NCBI RefSeq assembly: GCF_001640025.1
Contig: NC_031672.1
Location: 3,038,001 to 3,102,000, forward strand
Length of the DNA: 64,000 nucleotides
Source: Sugiyamaella lignohabitans
Lineage: Eukaryota; Ascomycota; Dipodascomycetes; Dipodascales; Trichomonascaceae
Direction of reading: 5' to 3'
A program made the translations under genes and the position numbers. Shown one piece after another: positions 29,429 through 39,585 of this stretch; positions within the stretch are counted from its first letter, which is position 1, and each line of letters opens with the position of its first letter. Below the pieces are notes generated by a model that was not told the origin of the DNA, searched no databases, and worked only from the letters and a program-made list of their open reading frames with translations.

Positions 29429-30524
29429 TCACTTGCCAGAGGCACTGGTTTTCACGGCTTTCTCTGCAAACAGCGACATAATCGCGAACACACCGTAGAA
29501 CAGAGCCAGCGGATAAGCCACCAGCACCCTCATCTCGGACAGCTGCAAATACGACACAAAAATAGCCGACGATGAGTACGTGCACCACAGAACCACAAAC
29601 GCAGACAGCAGATATCCGAATGCATTGCTACACATGTTAGAACAGGACTTCGGGTGGGGTATTGTGCCTCTGGCGACCGGGCGCTGCTCGAACGGGTTGT
29701 GATCGCTTCGCGAGCTTCTGTGGGGATCGGGACATATTGTCACCCCGCCTGAGCAGCTCGCGAAGCGAGCACAACGGGTCCGGGCAGCGCCCGGCCGCCG
29801 GAGGCAGAAAAGGGATACTTACTCTAGAGAGATGGCGATACCCAGAGCGCTGGTGAACACCAGTGGAAGAAGACAGTAGCCGAGAACGCTGGCAGTTCGG
29901 GTGAAGTCAATTGACCGCAGAGCCATAAGATTGAGAATGGCGTATTGAGAGAGCGTGCCGACTAGGGCAATACCGTAGATATAGCCAAAGTGCACTTTTC
30001 CAGAGAGTAGGAGAAATGTGCCGAAGAGCAGGAAGAAAAGAATTGGACCGGCTAGATCAGAGTCGTCCATTATGTGCTGGTCAATAGATCTGAACGGATT
30101 GAGGACAGTCCATGTCTTCAACTGAATGTGAGAAAAGTTGACCCCCAGTTCTGTTTCATGCTGTTAGTACCATTTCCGATCCGAAAGATCCTGAAAGCTG
30201 TAGGAAGCTTGAATCCAGCGTGATCTTACCTTCTAATAGAGGAGGCTCTCCAGGATAGCCCGAGGTGCCAAAAGCAGCAAGAATACCGGTAGAAAGACGT
30301 TCTCTTTGCGAATCAACGCCATAAGAGTAGCCGGATCGACCGCCTTGTGGAGTCATGGTGCCACCAACGGACGGGACATTGCCGCCAGCTTGTCCGCCAA
30401 GCCCATATGAAGTTGTGTTGAAATTCGTAGGGAAGAACTGTAAGTTTTGTGCCGACGAGGCCTGCTGGTTTTGTGGCGGGTTATAGCCCTGATTTTGACT
30501 TTGGTTCTGGCTGTAGAATGACAT
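29429..30524 (-). CDS. YIP1: Golgi/ER vesicle-trafficking membrane protein Yip1, three exons
   Basis: My model on the minus strand is 30524-30230, 30150-29823 and 29627-29429, giving 273 residues (yeast Yip1 is 248). Yip1 binds Rab GTPases (Ypt1/Ypt31) and works in COPII vesicle formation. The N-terminal half is Gln/Asn/Gly-rich. The hallmark GYPGEPPLLEELGVNFSHIQ spans the first junction and is followed by KTWTVLNPF and DDSDLAGPILF, then five membrane segments (LVGTLSQYAILNLM, VVLWCTYSSSAIFV, YPLALFYGVFAIM). Intron 1 (79 nt) has GTAAGA, TACTAAC and CAG. Intron 2 (195 nt) has GTAAGT, CTAAC and TAG, and contains a type-B GC palindrome. All joins restore conserved sequence in frame. Confidence 0.93.
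29665..29806. repeat. GC palindrome element 13, type B, inside YIP1 intron 2
   Basis: The right arm has the CCGGGC-AGC-GCCCGG core and GCTCGC-GAA-GCGAGC inner hairpin. The left arm is more worn. In gene orientation it begins 16 nt after the donor; without it the intron would be 53 nt. Confidence 0.92.
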
Positions 30525-31426
30525 TGTGTGTGTGTAGGGAGTGGTGAAGTTCAGTCTGTCTAACGGAGATAGACAAAAGAAATGCAATAAAAAAGTGGAA
30601 TCAGAGAAGCTGATAAATGACCTGATAAATGAAATAAATGTCTATAAAATGACAGAATTACTCAAACACAGATCTCAGCAATGGAATTTGAAGTGAAAAT
30701 AAATGTCAACCAGCCATAAAATGAGTTGCCGTACCCGAATCACGCAGATAAGTGAGAGCAAGGATGAAAGGCAAACTGATCAATTGTGGAATTGAATTCA
30801 CCTCTTTGTTTAGTGAGAGTGTCAACTGAGAAGCAATTGAGTCGCTTGTATAATGGCACCAGATTTGGCTAGGATTTTTAATGTCAGACTCGTCTGTAGA
30901 ACAACAGTACTCAGATGGACAATCAGGTAGTCAACATCCTATCCGCTGGCAATTTTCAAGCCTGCACGGGCTTGAGAGAGTAGCACGGCTGGAACTCATA
31001 GTAGCTATAGCGTGACGCGTTCACCTATTAATTAAGAGTTGCAGATCAGGACATTAGAGATCAATAATTATTTTTCATATTATTTATTTATTATTTTTAT
31101 TTTTATTCGAATTAATTAGAAAAAACCAAAAGTTTTCTGATTTTGTTTTCCACTTCTTTTATTTTGGTAACTGGTTTTATTTGTTTACTGTGTTTTTGAT
31201 CGTTTCTGGTTGAACCATACTTATTATTTATTTATTTCATTCAAGTTGAGATCTTGCTGTACGACTAGATCAGTTGTATTGATTTCTCAGCAAACTGGTA
31301 TTTCTGGATGCAATACTAAACAATTGATGGAATTCTGAATTGGACAGAGAGAGAGAGTAGAAAAAGAATTGAGATAAAATTGAAAATCAAATTGAGAGAA
31401 CTTGAACAGAAGTTGAAACACACAAA
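30525..31426. promoter_or_regulatory. Divergent intergenic region between YIP1 and NSE1
   Basis: Nine hundred bases with no ORF of note and no palindrome. It is AT-rich in the middle (31.05-31.25 kb). An AGAGAG run and A-rich leader precede the NSE1 ATG. Confidence 0.4.
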
Positions 31427-32287
31427 ATGTCAGATACAGAACGAGCGTTTCTGCAGACGTTCATGGCTCAACGAGTATTGACTAATCTGGAAGCCAAAAC
31501 ATGTCTTGAAAAGCTACGGCGGATTGAAAAAGAGTCTTTCGAGATAACAGACGAGGATACCAATATTGAAAAAGTAATTGTATCAGTAAACAAATCAATT
31601 GATGAGTTTGGTCTGACAATAGTCAAATCCAGAGACGAAACACAGCCCGACTTGTTCCATTACTCTCTTGTGAACAAACTAGGAAACGAAATGTCGCAAT
31701 CAGCAACAACACTAAGTGCCAATGAACTGGATTTCTTCAAAATCCTACTAGATCAAATGTTTACAGGTCGTCAGCATAAACCAGACAAAGATCAGTTCTG
31801 GATCCCATTCTCAGGACTTCTCGAATGCTCACAGATCCAGGGTCGGAGATACGAAGAAAAACGTAACGAGGGACAATTCACAGTTGACGAGGACGGAAGA
31901 AAAGTAGCTTCTGTCTACCAAAAGCCATTAAAAGTATCCGAATACAAAGCTCTAATAGAGAAACTACGACAAGAATCGTGGATCATTTTCCAGGGCTCGG
32001 ACGATAGCCGGCGAATCTTGCCATCACCACGACTCCTTGCCGAACTGAGACCGTACCTCACTGAACGATACAGCCAACCAGCAGCTGAAGAACCAGCCAA
32101 CGGACACAACTACCTCCGGAACTGCGTCGCATGCCGAAGCATCTTCACCCGAGGCAAGCAGTGTTCCACCCCCGGATGTCCCACCCGGCTCCACATCTCC
32201 TGCGAAGACGCCTTCTACCGCCAACACCAGTCCAACACCTGTCCAGCGTGCAACTCCGACCTCAAAGACTCGGCAATAACTGTCTAA
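31427..32287 (+). CDS. NSE1: SMC5/6 complex RING-like subunit Nse1
   Basis: The 286-residue product fits Nse1, which with Nse3 and Nse4 forms the kleisin subcomplex of SMC5/6 in DNA repair. The N-terminal winged-helix part (AFLQTFMAQRVLT near the start, LDFFKILLDQMF in the middle, IEKLRQESWI before the RING) is followed by a variant RING at about residues 231-275. CVACRSIFTRGKQC, CPTRLHISCEDAF and CPACN supply the C4HC3-type ligands. The family RING supports ubiquitin ligase activity with Nse3; this is not visible here. The first ATG after an A-rich leader is used. A type-B GC palindrome arm begins 23 bp after the stop. Confidence 0.93.
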   Translation: MSDTERAFLQTFMAQRVLTNLEAKTCLEKLRRIEKESFEITDEDTNIEKVIVSVNKSIDEFGLTIVKSRDETQPDLFHYSLVNKLGNEMSQSATTLSANELDFFKILLDQMFTGRQHKPDKDQFWIPFSGLLECSQIQGRRYEEKRNEGQFTVDEDGRKVASVYQKPLKVSEYKALIEKLRQESWIIFQGSDDSRRILPSPRLLAELRPYLTERYSQPAAEEPANGHNYLRNCVACRSIFTRGKQCSTPGCPTRLHISCEDAFYRQHQSNTCPACNSDLKDSAITV

Positions 32288-32309
32288 ATACACTCCTGAC
32301 CGTCTCTTG

Positions 32310-32357
32310 TGCCTCCGGCGGCCGGGCTCCGCCCGGACCCGTGGCTCGCTTCGCTCG
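32310..32357 (+). repeat. GC palindrome, single left arm, type B (locus 14)
   Basis: Core hairpin CCGGGC-TCC-GCCCGG, followed by GTGGCTCGCTTCGCTCG. It starts 23 bp after the NSE1 stop. A complete type-B element follows 14 bp later. Confidence 0.93.
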
Positions 32358-32371
32358 TTTTCAGGGGGGTG

Positions 32372-32514
32372 TGCCTCCGGCGGCCGGGCTCTGCCCGGAC
32401 CCGTAGCTCGCTCCGCTCGTTACGTACGGTCTGAAGGCCCCAAGTTCGACCCGAACCCCACGAAAACGAGCGAAGCGAGCTACGGGTCCGGGCAGAGCCC
32501 GGCCGCCGGAGGCA
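32372..32514. repeat. GC palindrome element 15, type B, two arms
   Basis: The left core CCGGGC-TCT-GCCCGG faces the right core CCGGGC-AGA-GCCCGG, with matching loops. It fills the convergent gap between NSE1 and BRE2 and ends 60 bp from the BRE2 stop. Confidence 0.94.
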
Positions 32515-32573
32515 GACCCTCTACAGGAAGTAGATGCTGTAAACTAATAAATAAGTTATAGATCAGAGGGAGG

Positions 32574-34097
32574 TTATGGGGCGATCTCGACGATGTTGGG
32601 TGTTGGGTTGGCGGCTGCTGGTGCGGGTGATGGTGAGGTTGAGGGAGCAGCGACGTTGCGGAGAGTGGAGGTGGAGGTGGTGGCAGATGTGGTCGGGTTT
32701 GTGAGGGTGGTGGTGGCGGTGGTGGTGGATGGCAGATGGGGGAGTTTGGCTTGGCTAGCGGCTTCGCGGGCCAGTTTGGCGTCTTCCAGGGCGTCAGTGA
32801 TCTCGAAATCCACTTGGTCAATGAGGTCGTAGACAATATCATCTGCTATTTGCTCGTCGTAGCGCATGGATAGCGGTTTGTAGACGAGACCGGTATTTTC
32901 AATGGGATACTCGAAATTGGGCCCGAAGTTGAATCGGGCCATTCCACCGCGGAAAACGCTGATGGTGGGGTAGTAGCCGGCCTGGCCGTCGTCGGCGTCT
33001 CGAGCAGCCATGTTTTTCTGGAATTGACAGTGAGGAGGAAGGAATTCTATCAGATCTTCAAAGGCAATGCCCATATCTTTGCCGTTTTTGAATACCTGGA
33101 TATACGAGCCAGGAATGGTGGCAGGCACGAACTTTTCAGAATCTTTTCGTTTCTTGTTGTACAGTGTTTTGGGAAGAATTAGTTCGTCCATGGATTTTGT
33201 GGGAATATAATCGAGCGTCTCAAAATACAGTTGTCCTTTATATCGGATGGGGATTCTGTCTCGAGAGATATCAGGTGGAATTAATTTACCAGGAGCATCG
33301 GTCCGAGGAATATTGATATAAAGTCCAATAACATCACCTGATTTGAAAGATTCGTTCATAAATGATTGAGGTCGTGAACAATGGACTTTTTCACCTCCTA
33401 CATCACGGAGTCCGTAGCCATAGGCATCATGGCCAGCCGGAGCCTCGAGACTGGCTTCACGACGTGTAATACCCAGACGGACATGTGCATCAGGAGCAGA
33501 TTTATCCGACGGATCGTTTGCACGAACAATTTTGACTTCAAAATACCATTGACCCTCACGAATACCTACATTAGCACGAGCAGATCTAAAACCCTGGTTG
33601 GATGTGACAGTCAAAGCGTCGTCAGAAATGAATACCTGTGAAGACCGGTCTTCATACGACACACGAGCAGCATAAGGAGGTACCTCGGCAATGGCATATA
33701 AAACAGACGATAAACTGGGGTTCCCACTGCATTGTATATAACGGAATCCACGTTTGTTATGAGGATGATCTTCAGTCATGAACATGGCCGGTAGCGAGCC
33801 ATTATCTCCATTGAGCACTTCAGCCGGCTGCTGAGCCGGTCTATGAGGAACAGCCCGTAAATCATTTGGCTGAAGAGGAGGCGGCCGGATCCGTGGAACC
33901 ACGACCGGCGCCGACTCACCAGGCACGGGTGTCGACTCATGCGACGACGACCAGTCGTGATCCTTCTTCCGTTTCTGTCTTTTATTATTATTATTATTAG
34001 CACCTGACCCCGCCGCCGGCGTCTCTACAGACGCCGTAACCACTTTCTTCTCAGCCGCCAGCACAGGCTGAGTCTGTTGCTGCTGGTCCAGATCCAT
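32574..34097 (-). CDS. BRE2: COMPASS subunit Bre2/Ash2-type SPRY protein
   Basis: The 507-residue product is the Bre2 (Ash2-like) subunit of the Set1/COMPASS histone H3K4 methyltransferase. A low-complexity N-terminus with basic NLS-like KRQKRKK is followed by PAMFMTEDHPHNKRGFRYIQC, then a SPRY domain at about residues 150-420: VSYEDRSSQVFISDDALTVT, GQWYFEVKIVRAN, HVRLGITRREASLEAPAGHDAYGYGLRD, SGDVIGLYINIP and GMARFNFGPNFEYP. A long insert of the fungal type lies within the SPRY. The tail is Ser/Thr/Pro-rich after DLIDQVDFEITDALEDAK. ATG at 34097 gives a poly-Gln start. Upstream DNA is the palindrome-rich 34-36 kb region. Confidence 0.92.
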   Translation of the reverse strand: MDLDQQQQTQPVLAAEKKVVTASVETPAAGSGANNNNNKRQKRKKDHDWSSSHESTPVPGESAPVVVPRIRPPPLQPNDLRAVPHRPAQQPAEVLNGDNGSLPAMFMTEDHPHNKRGFRYIQCSGNPSLSSVLYAIAEVPPYAARVSYEDRSSQVFISDDALTVTSNQGFRSARANVGIREGQWYFEVKIVRANDPSDKSAPDAHVRLGITRREASLEAPAGHDAYGYGLRDVGGEKVHCSRPQSFMNESFKSGDVIGLYINIPRTDAPGKLIPPDISRDRIPIRYKGQLYFETLDYIPTKSMDELILPKTLYNKKRKDSEKFVPATIPGSYIQVFKNGKDMGIAFEDLIEFLPPHCQFQKNMAARDADDGQAGYYPTISVFRGGMARFNFGPNFEYPIENTGLVYKPLSMRYDEQIADDIVYDLIDQVDFEITDALEDAKLAREAASQAKLPHLPSTTTATTTLTNPTTSATTSTSTLRNVAAPSTSPSPAPAAANPTPNIVEIAP

Positions 34098-34208
34098 ATC
34101 TCAGTCCCAGGTCAATCCTCGTCAGACCCCGATCCACCTCAGTCTCTTAATCGCATCACCACCCTGCACAGCCGCACCATTACCCCTGAGCACGGTCCGG
34201 CGGGGGTG

Positions 34209-34398
34209 TGCCTCCGGCGGCTGGGGCGCTGCCCCAGACCCCGTTGTGCTCGCTTCGCGAGCGGCCGGGACCGTGACGGGTGGGTCGTTGAAGCATTCGG
34301 CAGAGGGACACGCTCTGTAAAGGGCACCACCGACGCCCGACTCGAGCGCAGCGAGAGGAGCCACGGGGTCTGGGGCAGAGCCCCAGCCGCCGGAGGCC
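34209..34398. repeat. GC palindrome element 16, two arms, mixed modules
   Basis: The left arm has type-A core (loop GCT) joined to the GCTCGC-TTC-GCGAGC hairpin otherwise seen with type B. The right arm has loop AGA and the CTCGAG module. The right end is GGAGGCC instead of GGAGGCA. Confidence 0.92.
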
Positions 34399-34524
34399 GC
34401 CCCGTCCCGCCCCGGACCACCGCGAGCGTATTCACCGTTTCAGAAACGTATTTAAATCCCACCGCCGAGCTGGATCCGGCGTTCAGAGCCCGCCAGACCG
34501 CCAAGCCGCCGGGACCGTCGACGC

Positions 34525-34585
34525 CCGACTCGAGCGCAGCGAGAGGAGCCGCGGGGTCTGGGGCGGAGCCCCAGCCGCCGGAGGC
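34525..34585 (-). repeat. GC palindrome, single right arm (locus 17)
   Basis: It runs from CGACTCGAG to GGAGGCA with core loop GGA. It is preceded by GGGACCGTCGACG, a word also found in the centres of complete elements, so it may be the right half of a truncated copy. Confidence 0.92.
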
Positions 34586-34867
34586 ACACCCCTTCTCTCC
34601 CCAGACACCACCCCTCTTAGACCCTTGTGCGGCCCAGGACTCGGCCGCACGAGCCGCAGTGCTCGTGGGCCAGGACCCCCTGGCCTTGAAGGGCGGGACG
34701 TGGTGCGGCGACAGATCGGGAAAAATATGCATATCCGGTAGAGGATGTGCGGGCGATCAGTGTCGGAGCGATGCCCGTTCAGGATGCGATTTGCTCGGGT
34801 TTAGAGTACGGTTTGATGATCAAAATATTACCGCAAACGGCGGAGGGGGGGGGAAGAGACGGGAGTG

Positions 34868-34921
34868 TGCCTCCGGCGGCTGGGGCGCTGCCCCAGACCC
34901 CGTTGTGCTCGCTTCGCGAGC
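34868..34921 (+). repeat. GC palindrome, single left arm (locus 18)
   Basis: Core loop GCT and the GCTCGC-TTC-GCGAGC hairpin. A long G-rich stretch begins about 25 bp after it. Confidence 0.92.
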
Positions 34922-34947
34922 GGTCGGGGGTGTGGACTGGAGCGGGG

Positions 34948-35017
34948 ATGATGAGTTTTGGGGGAGGGGGAGGGGGGAGGGTCAGAGGGGTGGAGGGGAA
35001 GGGAGGGGGTGGGGAGT
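34948..35017 (+). repeat. G-rich tract with potential G-quadruplex character
   Basis: Many runs of three to six G on the plus strand, separated by one to five bases. It follows the palindrome arm ending at 34921. Confidence 0.75.
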
Positions 35018-35965
35018 GCGATTAGAATATTGTCCGGTCCGTATCTGGTTTATCGCGACGATCTATGCTATTCTGGAAAAAGCTAAAACTTTTTATTATT
35101 ATTATATAATTTTTTTTTTAATATTTTTAGATTGATAAAAACAGGGCAGGGGTACGCAGCCAGGAGATCCCGCTACACTTGAACCAGAAGGTGGGGGGAG
35201 CGCTAGCGGCGACTAAAGATGAGGAGGATGAGGGGGCTCGTGAGGAGTGGTGAGGAGTGGTGAGGGGTCGTCGAGAGGTAGAGCGATGGGTCGTTTGCCG
35301 TGGTAACAGCAGTAGATGCTGTAGAAACTAGGCCAGTTTGAATAGTAGCTGGTGTAATTCAGGCTGGTGAGTTCTGTTTCAGGCTTGGTCGACTCCAGTT
35401 GGCGCTGAGCAGGCTGCTCGGACGATGCAGCGGGGTTGGAGCCGTGAGAGCAACCAAATAGCAACAAACGCTGGTCGACGGGGTGCATTGCAGCAGACAA
35501 ATAATTTTTATTCCCCCGCCGATTCATAAAATAATTAATATCGACTGTGGTTGGTTGTTCAGCCAGCCGGTGTGGACCACTCTGACTCGCTCGTGCCGAC
35601 CGGCCAGTCGCCAGCCCGCTCTCCCAGCCAATCGACTCGCTCATTGGCCCACTCGCTCTAAAACATCAGCTCCAGCATCAGCTCCAGCATCGGCGACATC
35701 AGCTGCCTTCCGCTTTTGGAGACGCTCGCTATTATAGTACGGCCGGCTTGAACGACGACGACGAGCTAACTAACGAGTCATGCCACTTCCGACCCGCTAG
35801 CAGCCCTCCCTAACAGCTTCACTCCCACCCTCGCAGCATAGCGGCAGCTGTCCCAGATCAGCCCGAGAGATCAGACCGGCCTGTCACTGCAACGTGCACG
35901 ACGACGGTTCGGTAGCAGTGCGTCGCACCAGACGCACCGAATACACCACCACCGGGTACTGGGCC

Positions 35966-36095
35966 TGCCTCCGGCGGCTGGGGCTCCGCCCCAGACCCTG
36001 GTTGCTCCTCTCGCTTCGCTCGAGTCGGGCGTGGGGAGTCCCCCGCGAAGCGGGGGGGAACGGGGTCTGGGGCAGCGCCCCAGCCGCCGGAGGCA
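35966..36095. repeat. GC palindrome element 19, two arms
   Basis: The left arm has loop TCC and the CTCGAG module. The right arm has loop AGC and an unusual inner CCCGC-GAA-GCGGG hairpin. The right end lacks the usual GGAGCNNC joint. Confidence 0.92.
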
Positions 36096-36349
36096 GGCCT
36101 CACCACCAGCCCGTCAGGGGCTGGTACCCCTTGGATGCGTGGTACGTGCTTGGAAGACACCTCCTGGCTTGGAGCGCTGCGGGAACTTCCTTCTTAGCGC
36201 TGATTATGGCTATCGCGATAGGCAGACGTGCGTCGGCGCACGCTCCTGGATCCAGGAGGCGCCTGGCCCGTGGGCTGAAACACGGGCCCAGACGCTGGCG
36301 GAGAATCAGGCCCATCATCAGGCCCTAGCGCCCCCGGCACGCCCACGCC

Positions 36350-36411
36350 CGACTCGAGCGAAGCGAGAGGAGCAACCAGGGTCTGGGGCGGAGCCCCAGC
36401 CGCCGGAGGCA
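36350..36411 (-). repeat. GC palindrome, single right arm (locus 20)
   Basis: It runs from CGACTCGAG to GGAGGCA with core loop GGA, about 250 bp after the previous complete element. Confidence 0.92.
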
Positions 36412-36681
36412 GACCCACCAGGACACGCCTTTTGGCGTCGGGCTGGCAAACTTTAGTTGGCAGGGCCGCCGGTCTGGGGAGGGTACAGGAGGGGAAGAGC
36501 GGGCAGGCCAGCGGATCGGGGTCGATGTCTCGGGCGAGAGGTGGGTGTGGACGAGAGCGGCGGATTTGGCAGGTGGATTTAGGGGGAAATTGCTGGAAGC
36601 AGCAGATGGCAGCAGCAGTGATGGGAGATGGAAGCAGAGTTAGAGGTAGAGAGATAGAACATGGGTGTTGGTTAGAAGATG

Positions 36682-36702
36682 TATATATATATATATATAT
36701 AT
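36682..36702. repeat. TA dinucleotide repeat
   Basis: About ten TA units in gene-free DNA. Confidence 0.9.
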
Positions 36703-37086
36703 AGAGGGAAGGAGAGGAGAGAGGAGAAGAGTTTTGGTGCGACATTGGCAGGTCAGATCAATTGGCAGTAGTGAAGTGCTGATACAACCGACGAGCGACA
36801 ACGTTCGATTGCAAGCTTCGACCGCCTGGACTTCGACCCCCTTTGCTACATCCCAGCTGCCCCGCCAGCAGCCTACCAGCAGCCAGCAGCCAACAGTCAG
36901 TAGCCAGATACCCCTAGGCCCCGGCTGCCCCTGCCCCTGCTCCGAGCGAGCCACTGCCGGAGCGAGAAAGCCCTTCGGCCACAGTGAGTGCCCAGACCAG
37001 CGGATCAGTTTAGGGCGCTATAGAGCAAGCATATCAGCACGAGCCTGCTCCCAACTCCCGCCCCCCCTCCCTCCCTGCTAACCATT

Positions 37087-37129
37087 AGCCAGTGCTAGCC
37101 AGTACGAGCCAGTGCTAGCCAGTGCTAGT
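37087..37129. repeat. 10 bp tandem repeat AGCCAGTGCT
   Basis: Four copies, one varied to AGCCAGTACG, in gene-free DNA upstream of MSB2. Confidence 0.85.
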
Positions 37130-38224
37130 CCCAAGTCAGCAAGGAGCAGATATAGTTTAATTAATACCCCGCCAGACGCCCCCTCGACACACAGACCGGC
37201 AGACAGACGTGACACTAGCGGCAGCAGCACACCAGACCAAGCAGGTGAGCGACAGCGCCAACCCATTCCATTCGTTGATACAGACAGGAATCAGCAAAAA
37301 GCAAAGACCGATCCACAACGCACACACACCTCACACGCAAGCCGCCGCGTCTGTAGTAGAACAGGACTGATTTTCAGTCGCCTTTTTAAACCCACATTTT
37401 TTTTTTACCCCTATCCCTAGAGACCTATTTCCATTTGCATTTCCATTCTCAGTCAAACCTGTTCTCCTAGTTTGGTTTGGCTTGCATCGTCTCTTTTTGG
37501 TGGTGCATTTGGCTGTGAACCAGAAGTTCTACGTTCGACAACAACAACAACAAAAAAAACCCACACAAACACCGCCGACCAGCACAAGCTAAAGGAAGGA
37601 AAAAAAAGAGAGAACAAAAGTCGGACGACTTTTTGTGTCTTTTATATCACTCTTTTTCTTTTTTTCTTTTTTCTTTTCTCCTGTTTGTTATTCTTTTCCT
37701 GGGGTTTTGATTCTAACTCTCGTTTTTGGTGTTGGAGAGGTAGAAAGAAGGAAAGGGAAATTAATTAAATTGAAGAACGAAGTGGTTCTGAGATACGATT
37801 GAATTTTGTAGTTTGTATTATATTACAATTTACAAGTTTGTTGTAATTTTGGTATCAGGACACTTCTTTTTTTTGGTTTTTGGTTTTCTTAATTTCAGTA
37901 TCTTTTTTTGGTCTTTCGACAGTATCTAGTAGTACTTCTGCAAGTCTACATTGTCATTGTCATTGGTATTGGACATTGGTCTTGTGAACACGACAGTTTA
38001 TTAGCGTGTTACAACCGACGACCGAGTTCTTAACGACAGACACTAGTAAAGGTATTTATCTGACTTGGTCTACAACTCGATTGTATATCTCGATAGTACC
38101 AGTAGATAAGAAGAGCAGAAGCAGAAGCAGAAGCAACAGCAACAGCCTTAGCTTTGTGAAAATTCGACTTTTCATTACTGTGTACTTCTAGCTGTATCGA
38201 CATTCGACCATTGTTTTTGATACT

Positions 38225-38290
38225 GTTCAACTGGCTAGACAATTCTAACTCGACCGTTCAACTGGCTAGATACTAGTTCTAACTCGACAG
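38225..38290. repeat. Direct repeat GTTCAACTGGCTAGA ... TTCTAACTCGAC
   Basis: Two tandem copies of a 28-33 bp block, the second with a short insertion (TACTAG). Confidence 0.85.
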
Positions 38291-39376
38291 ATTCTAGTTT
38301 TGACACCGTGGACCCTGGACATTGTTCAAATTGTACACAGTCTAGTAGAAGTTTTTTGTTTTTTTTGTTCGTTTTGACTTTGGTCTTTTTGGATAGCTTT
38401 TAACCTCACTACTTTTCAATCAAGCTATTTCCAGTGTTTTATAGTATTTTTTTGTTTTCATTTCTAACCTTCAGTCACTCTTTTGATTATCAACTTTCAA
38501 CTTCAACATTCTTGTCTTAACTAATAATTTTTTTTTGGACAGTCGTTAAAGTTCCATTTTCATCAAACTGAAACATTTTCCACACATCACTCGCCTTTAT
38601 TGATTATATTTGTGTCTTAGACAAGAGGTAAATTAGGTAAGTTTGCACTGGCAGTATGTGCATAAATTGGTGTGATACTGGCTTATAGGCTCTTGGATTG
38701 TGTCAGGCTGTGAATGTTTTGGTGTTCTGTGCGGTAATAGCACGAATAGCACAGCAGATAGTGTTGTGGTATAGCGTGGTATACTGTGCAAGTACTGTTG
38801 TCGAGCACTCCACGGCAACAGGTAACCGATATTAGGTGTCAGGTATTAAGTGATAAGACTGCGTGATAGACTGCGTGTCACCAGCAGGTTTTAGTGTGTT
38901 TAGTAGGTTTAGAAGGTAGGATCAGCTCAGTCATTACAAGACATTTTGACATTGATATTGGAATATTACAGTTTAGTGGTGGAGATTTGCCATTGGATTT
39001 GTTAGCTTTTGCTTGCTCATCTCACTGTTGTCGTCATCTTCTCATATCATCAATTCACTGCTCGCCATTTTCATTTCATCATCAGATTACGACGCTCTTC
39101 TCTTCACTATCGTGTAGAGCTATAACAAACTCATTAGCATCTCACAGTAGACGACTAAAACGTGTCCCTCGGTCTCTTCGAGCATAGAGAATCGCATTTG
39201 ATTGATATTTGGCATTAATCTCACCACCTCTTTTGGCTGCGTCTGCTCTGCAGTCGAAAATAGACTACTCTATTCAGCAGTCTCTTTCAGAGTGAAAGTC
39301 GTCGTTGGTTTTGTTCACGTTTTATCGAGTTTGTTTCTCAAACGAGAACTCTACCACTTCTCTTGTACAGCTACTT

Positions 39377-39470
39377 CTATCTCCACTGCTACTCCTTCTA
39401 TCACTGCTATCTCCACTGCTACTCCTTCTATCACTGCTACCCGTTCTATCTATCACTGCTACTCCTTCTA
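39377..39470. repeat. 30 bp tandem repeat just upstream of MSB2
   Basis: Two perfect units built from CTATCTCCACTGCTACTCC and TTCTATCACTG plus a decayed third, 115-210 bp before the ATG. Confidence 0.85.
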
Positions 39471-39585
39471 TTACTCCTCCCTGTACACATCCTCAGCCAC
39501 AGCCTCCTAGGTCACTGCTTATGTAAAACTAACATCCCAGACGCCTCCATCCTTTCGTTTCAAGTTTGCACAGTCTCAACCGACA

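Larger units (their letters stand above)
34098..36660. other. Palindrome-rich gene-free region upstream of BRE2
   Basis: No credible gene. It holds five palindrome loci, a G-rich run (34.95-35.02 kb), short tandem repeats near 35.23 kb (GTGAGGAGTG) and 35.67 kb (CAGCTCCAGCAT), and a T-rich stretch at 35.1 kb. A 143-residue minus-strand ORF (35213-35644) has repeat-like composition and was not accepted. Confidence 0.45.
36661..39585. promoter_or_regulatory. 2.9 kb upstream/leader region of MSB2
   Basis: No gene is recognised. Palindromes are absent here, unlike the DNA to the left. It contains a TA dinucleotide repeat (36682-36702), a 10 bp tandem repeat (37087-37129), long pyrimidine-rich stretches (37.4-38.6 kb), a direct repeat (38225-38290) and a 30 bp repeat (39377-39470). 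One TGAAACA word (38569-38575), the Ste12 pheromone-response consensus, lies 1.0 kb upstream of MSB2. A GTAAGT near 38638 might be a 5' UTR intron donor, but I could not settle an acceptor. Confidence 0.4.

Noticed and set aside
35213..35644. 143-residue minus-strand ORF starting with ATG
   Set aside because: No recognisable domain, repeat-driven composition at both ends (HPP, SPLL tails from GTGAGGAGTG repeats), and no codon pattern like neighbouring genes.
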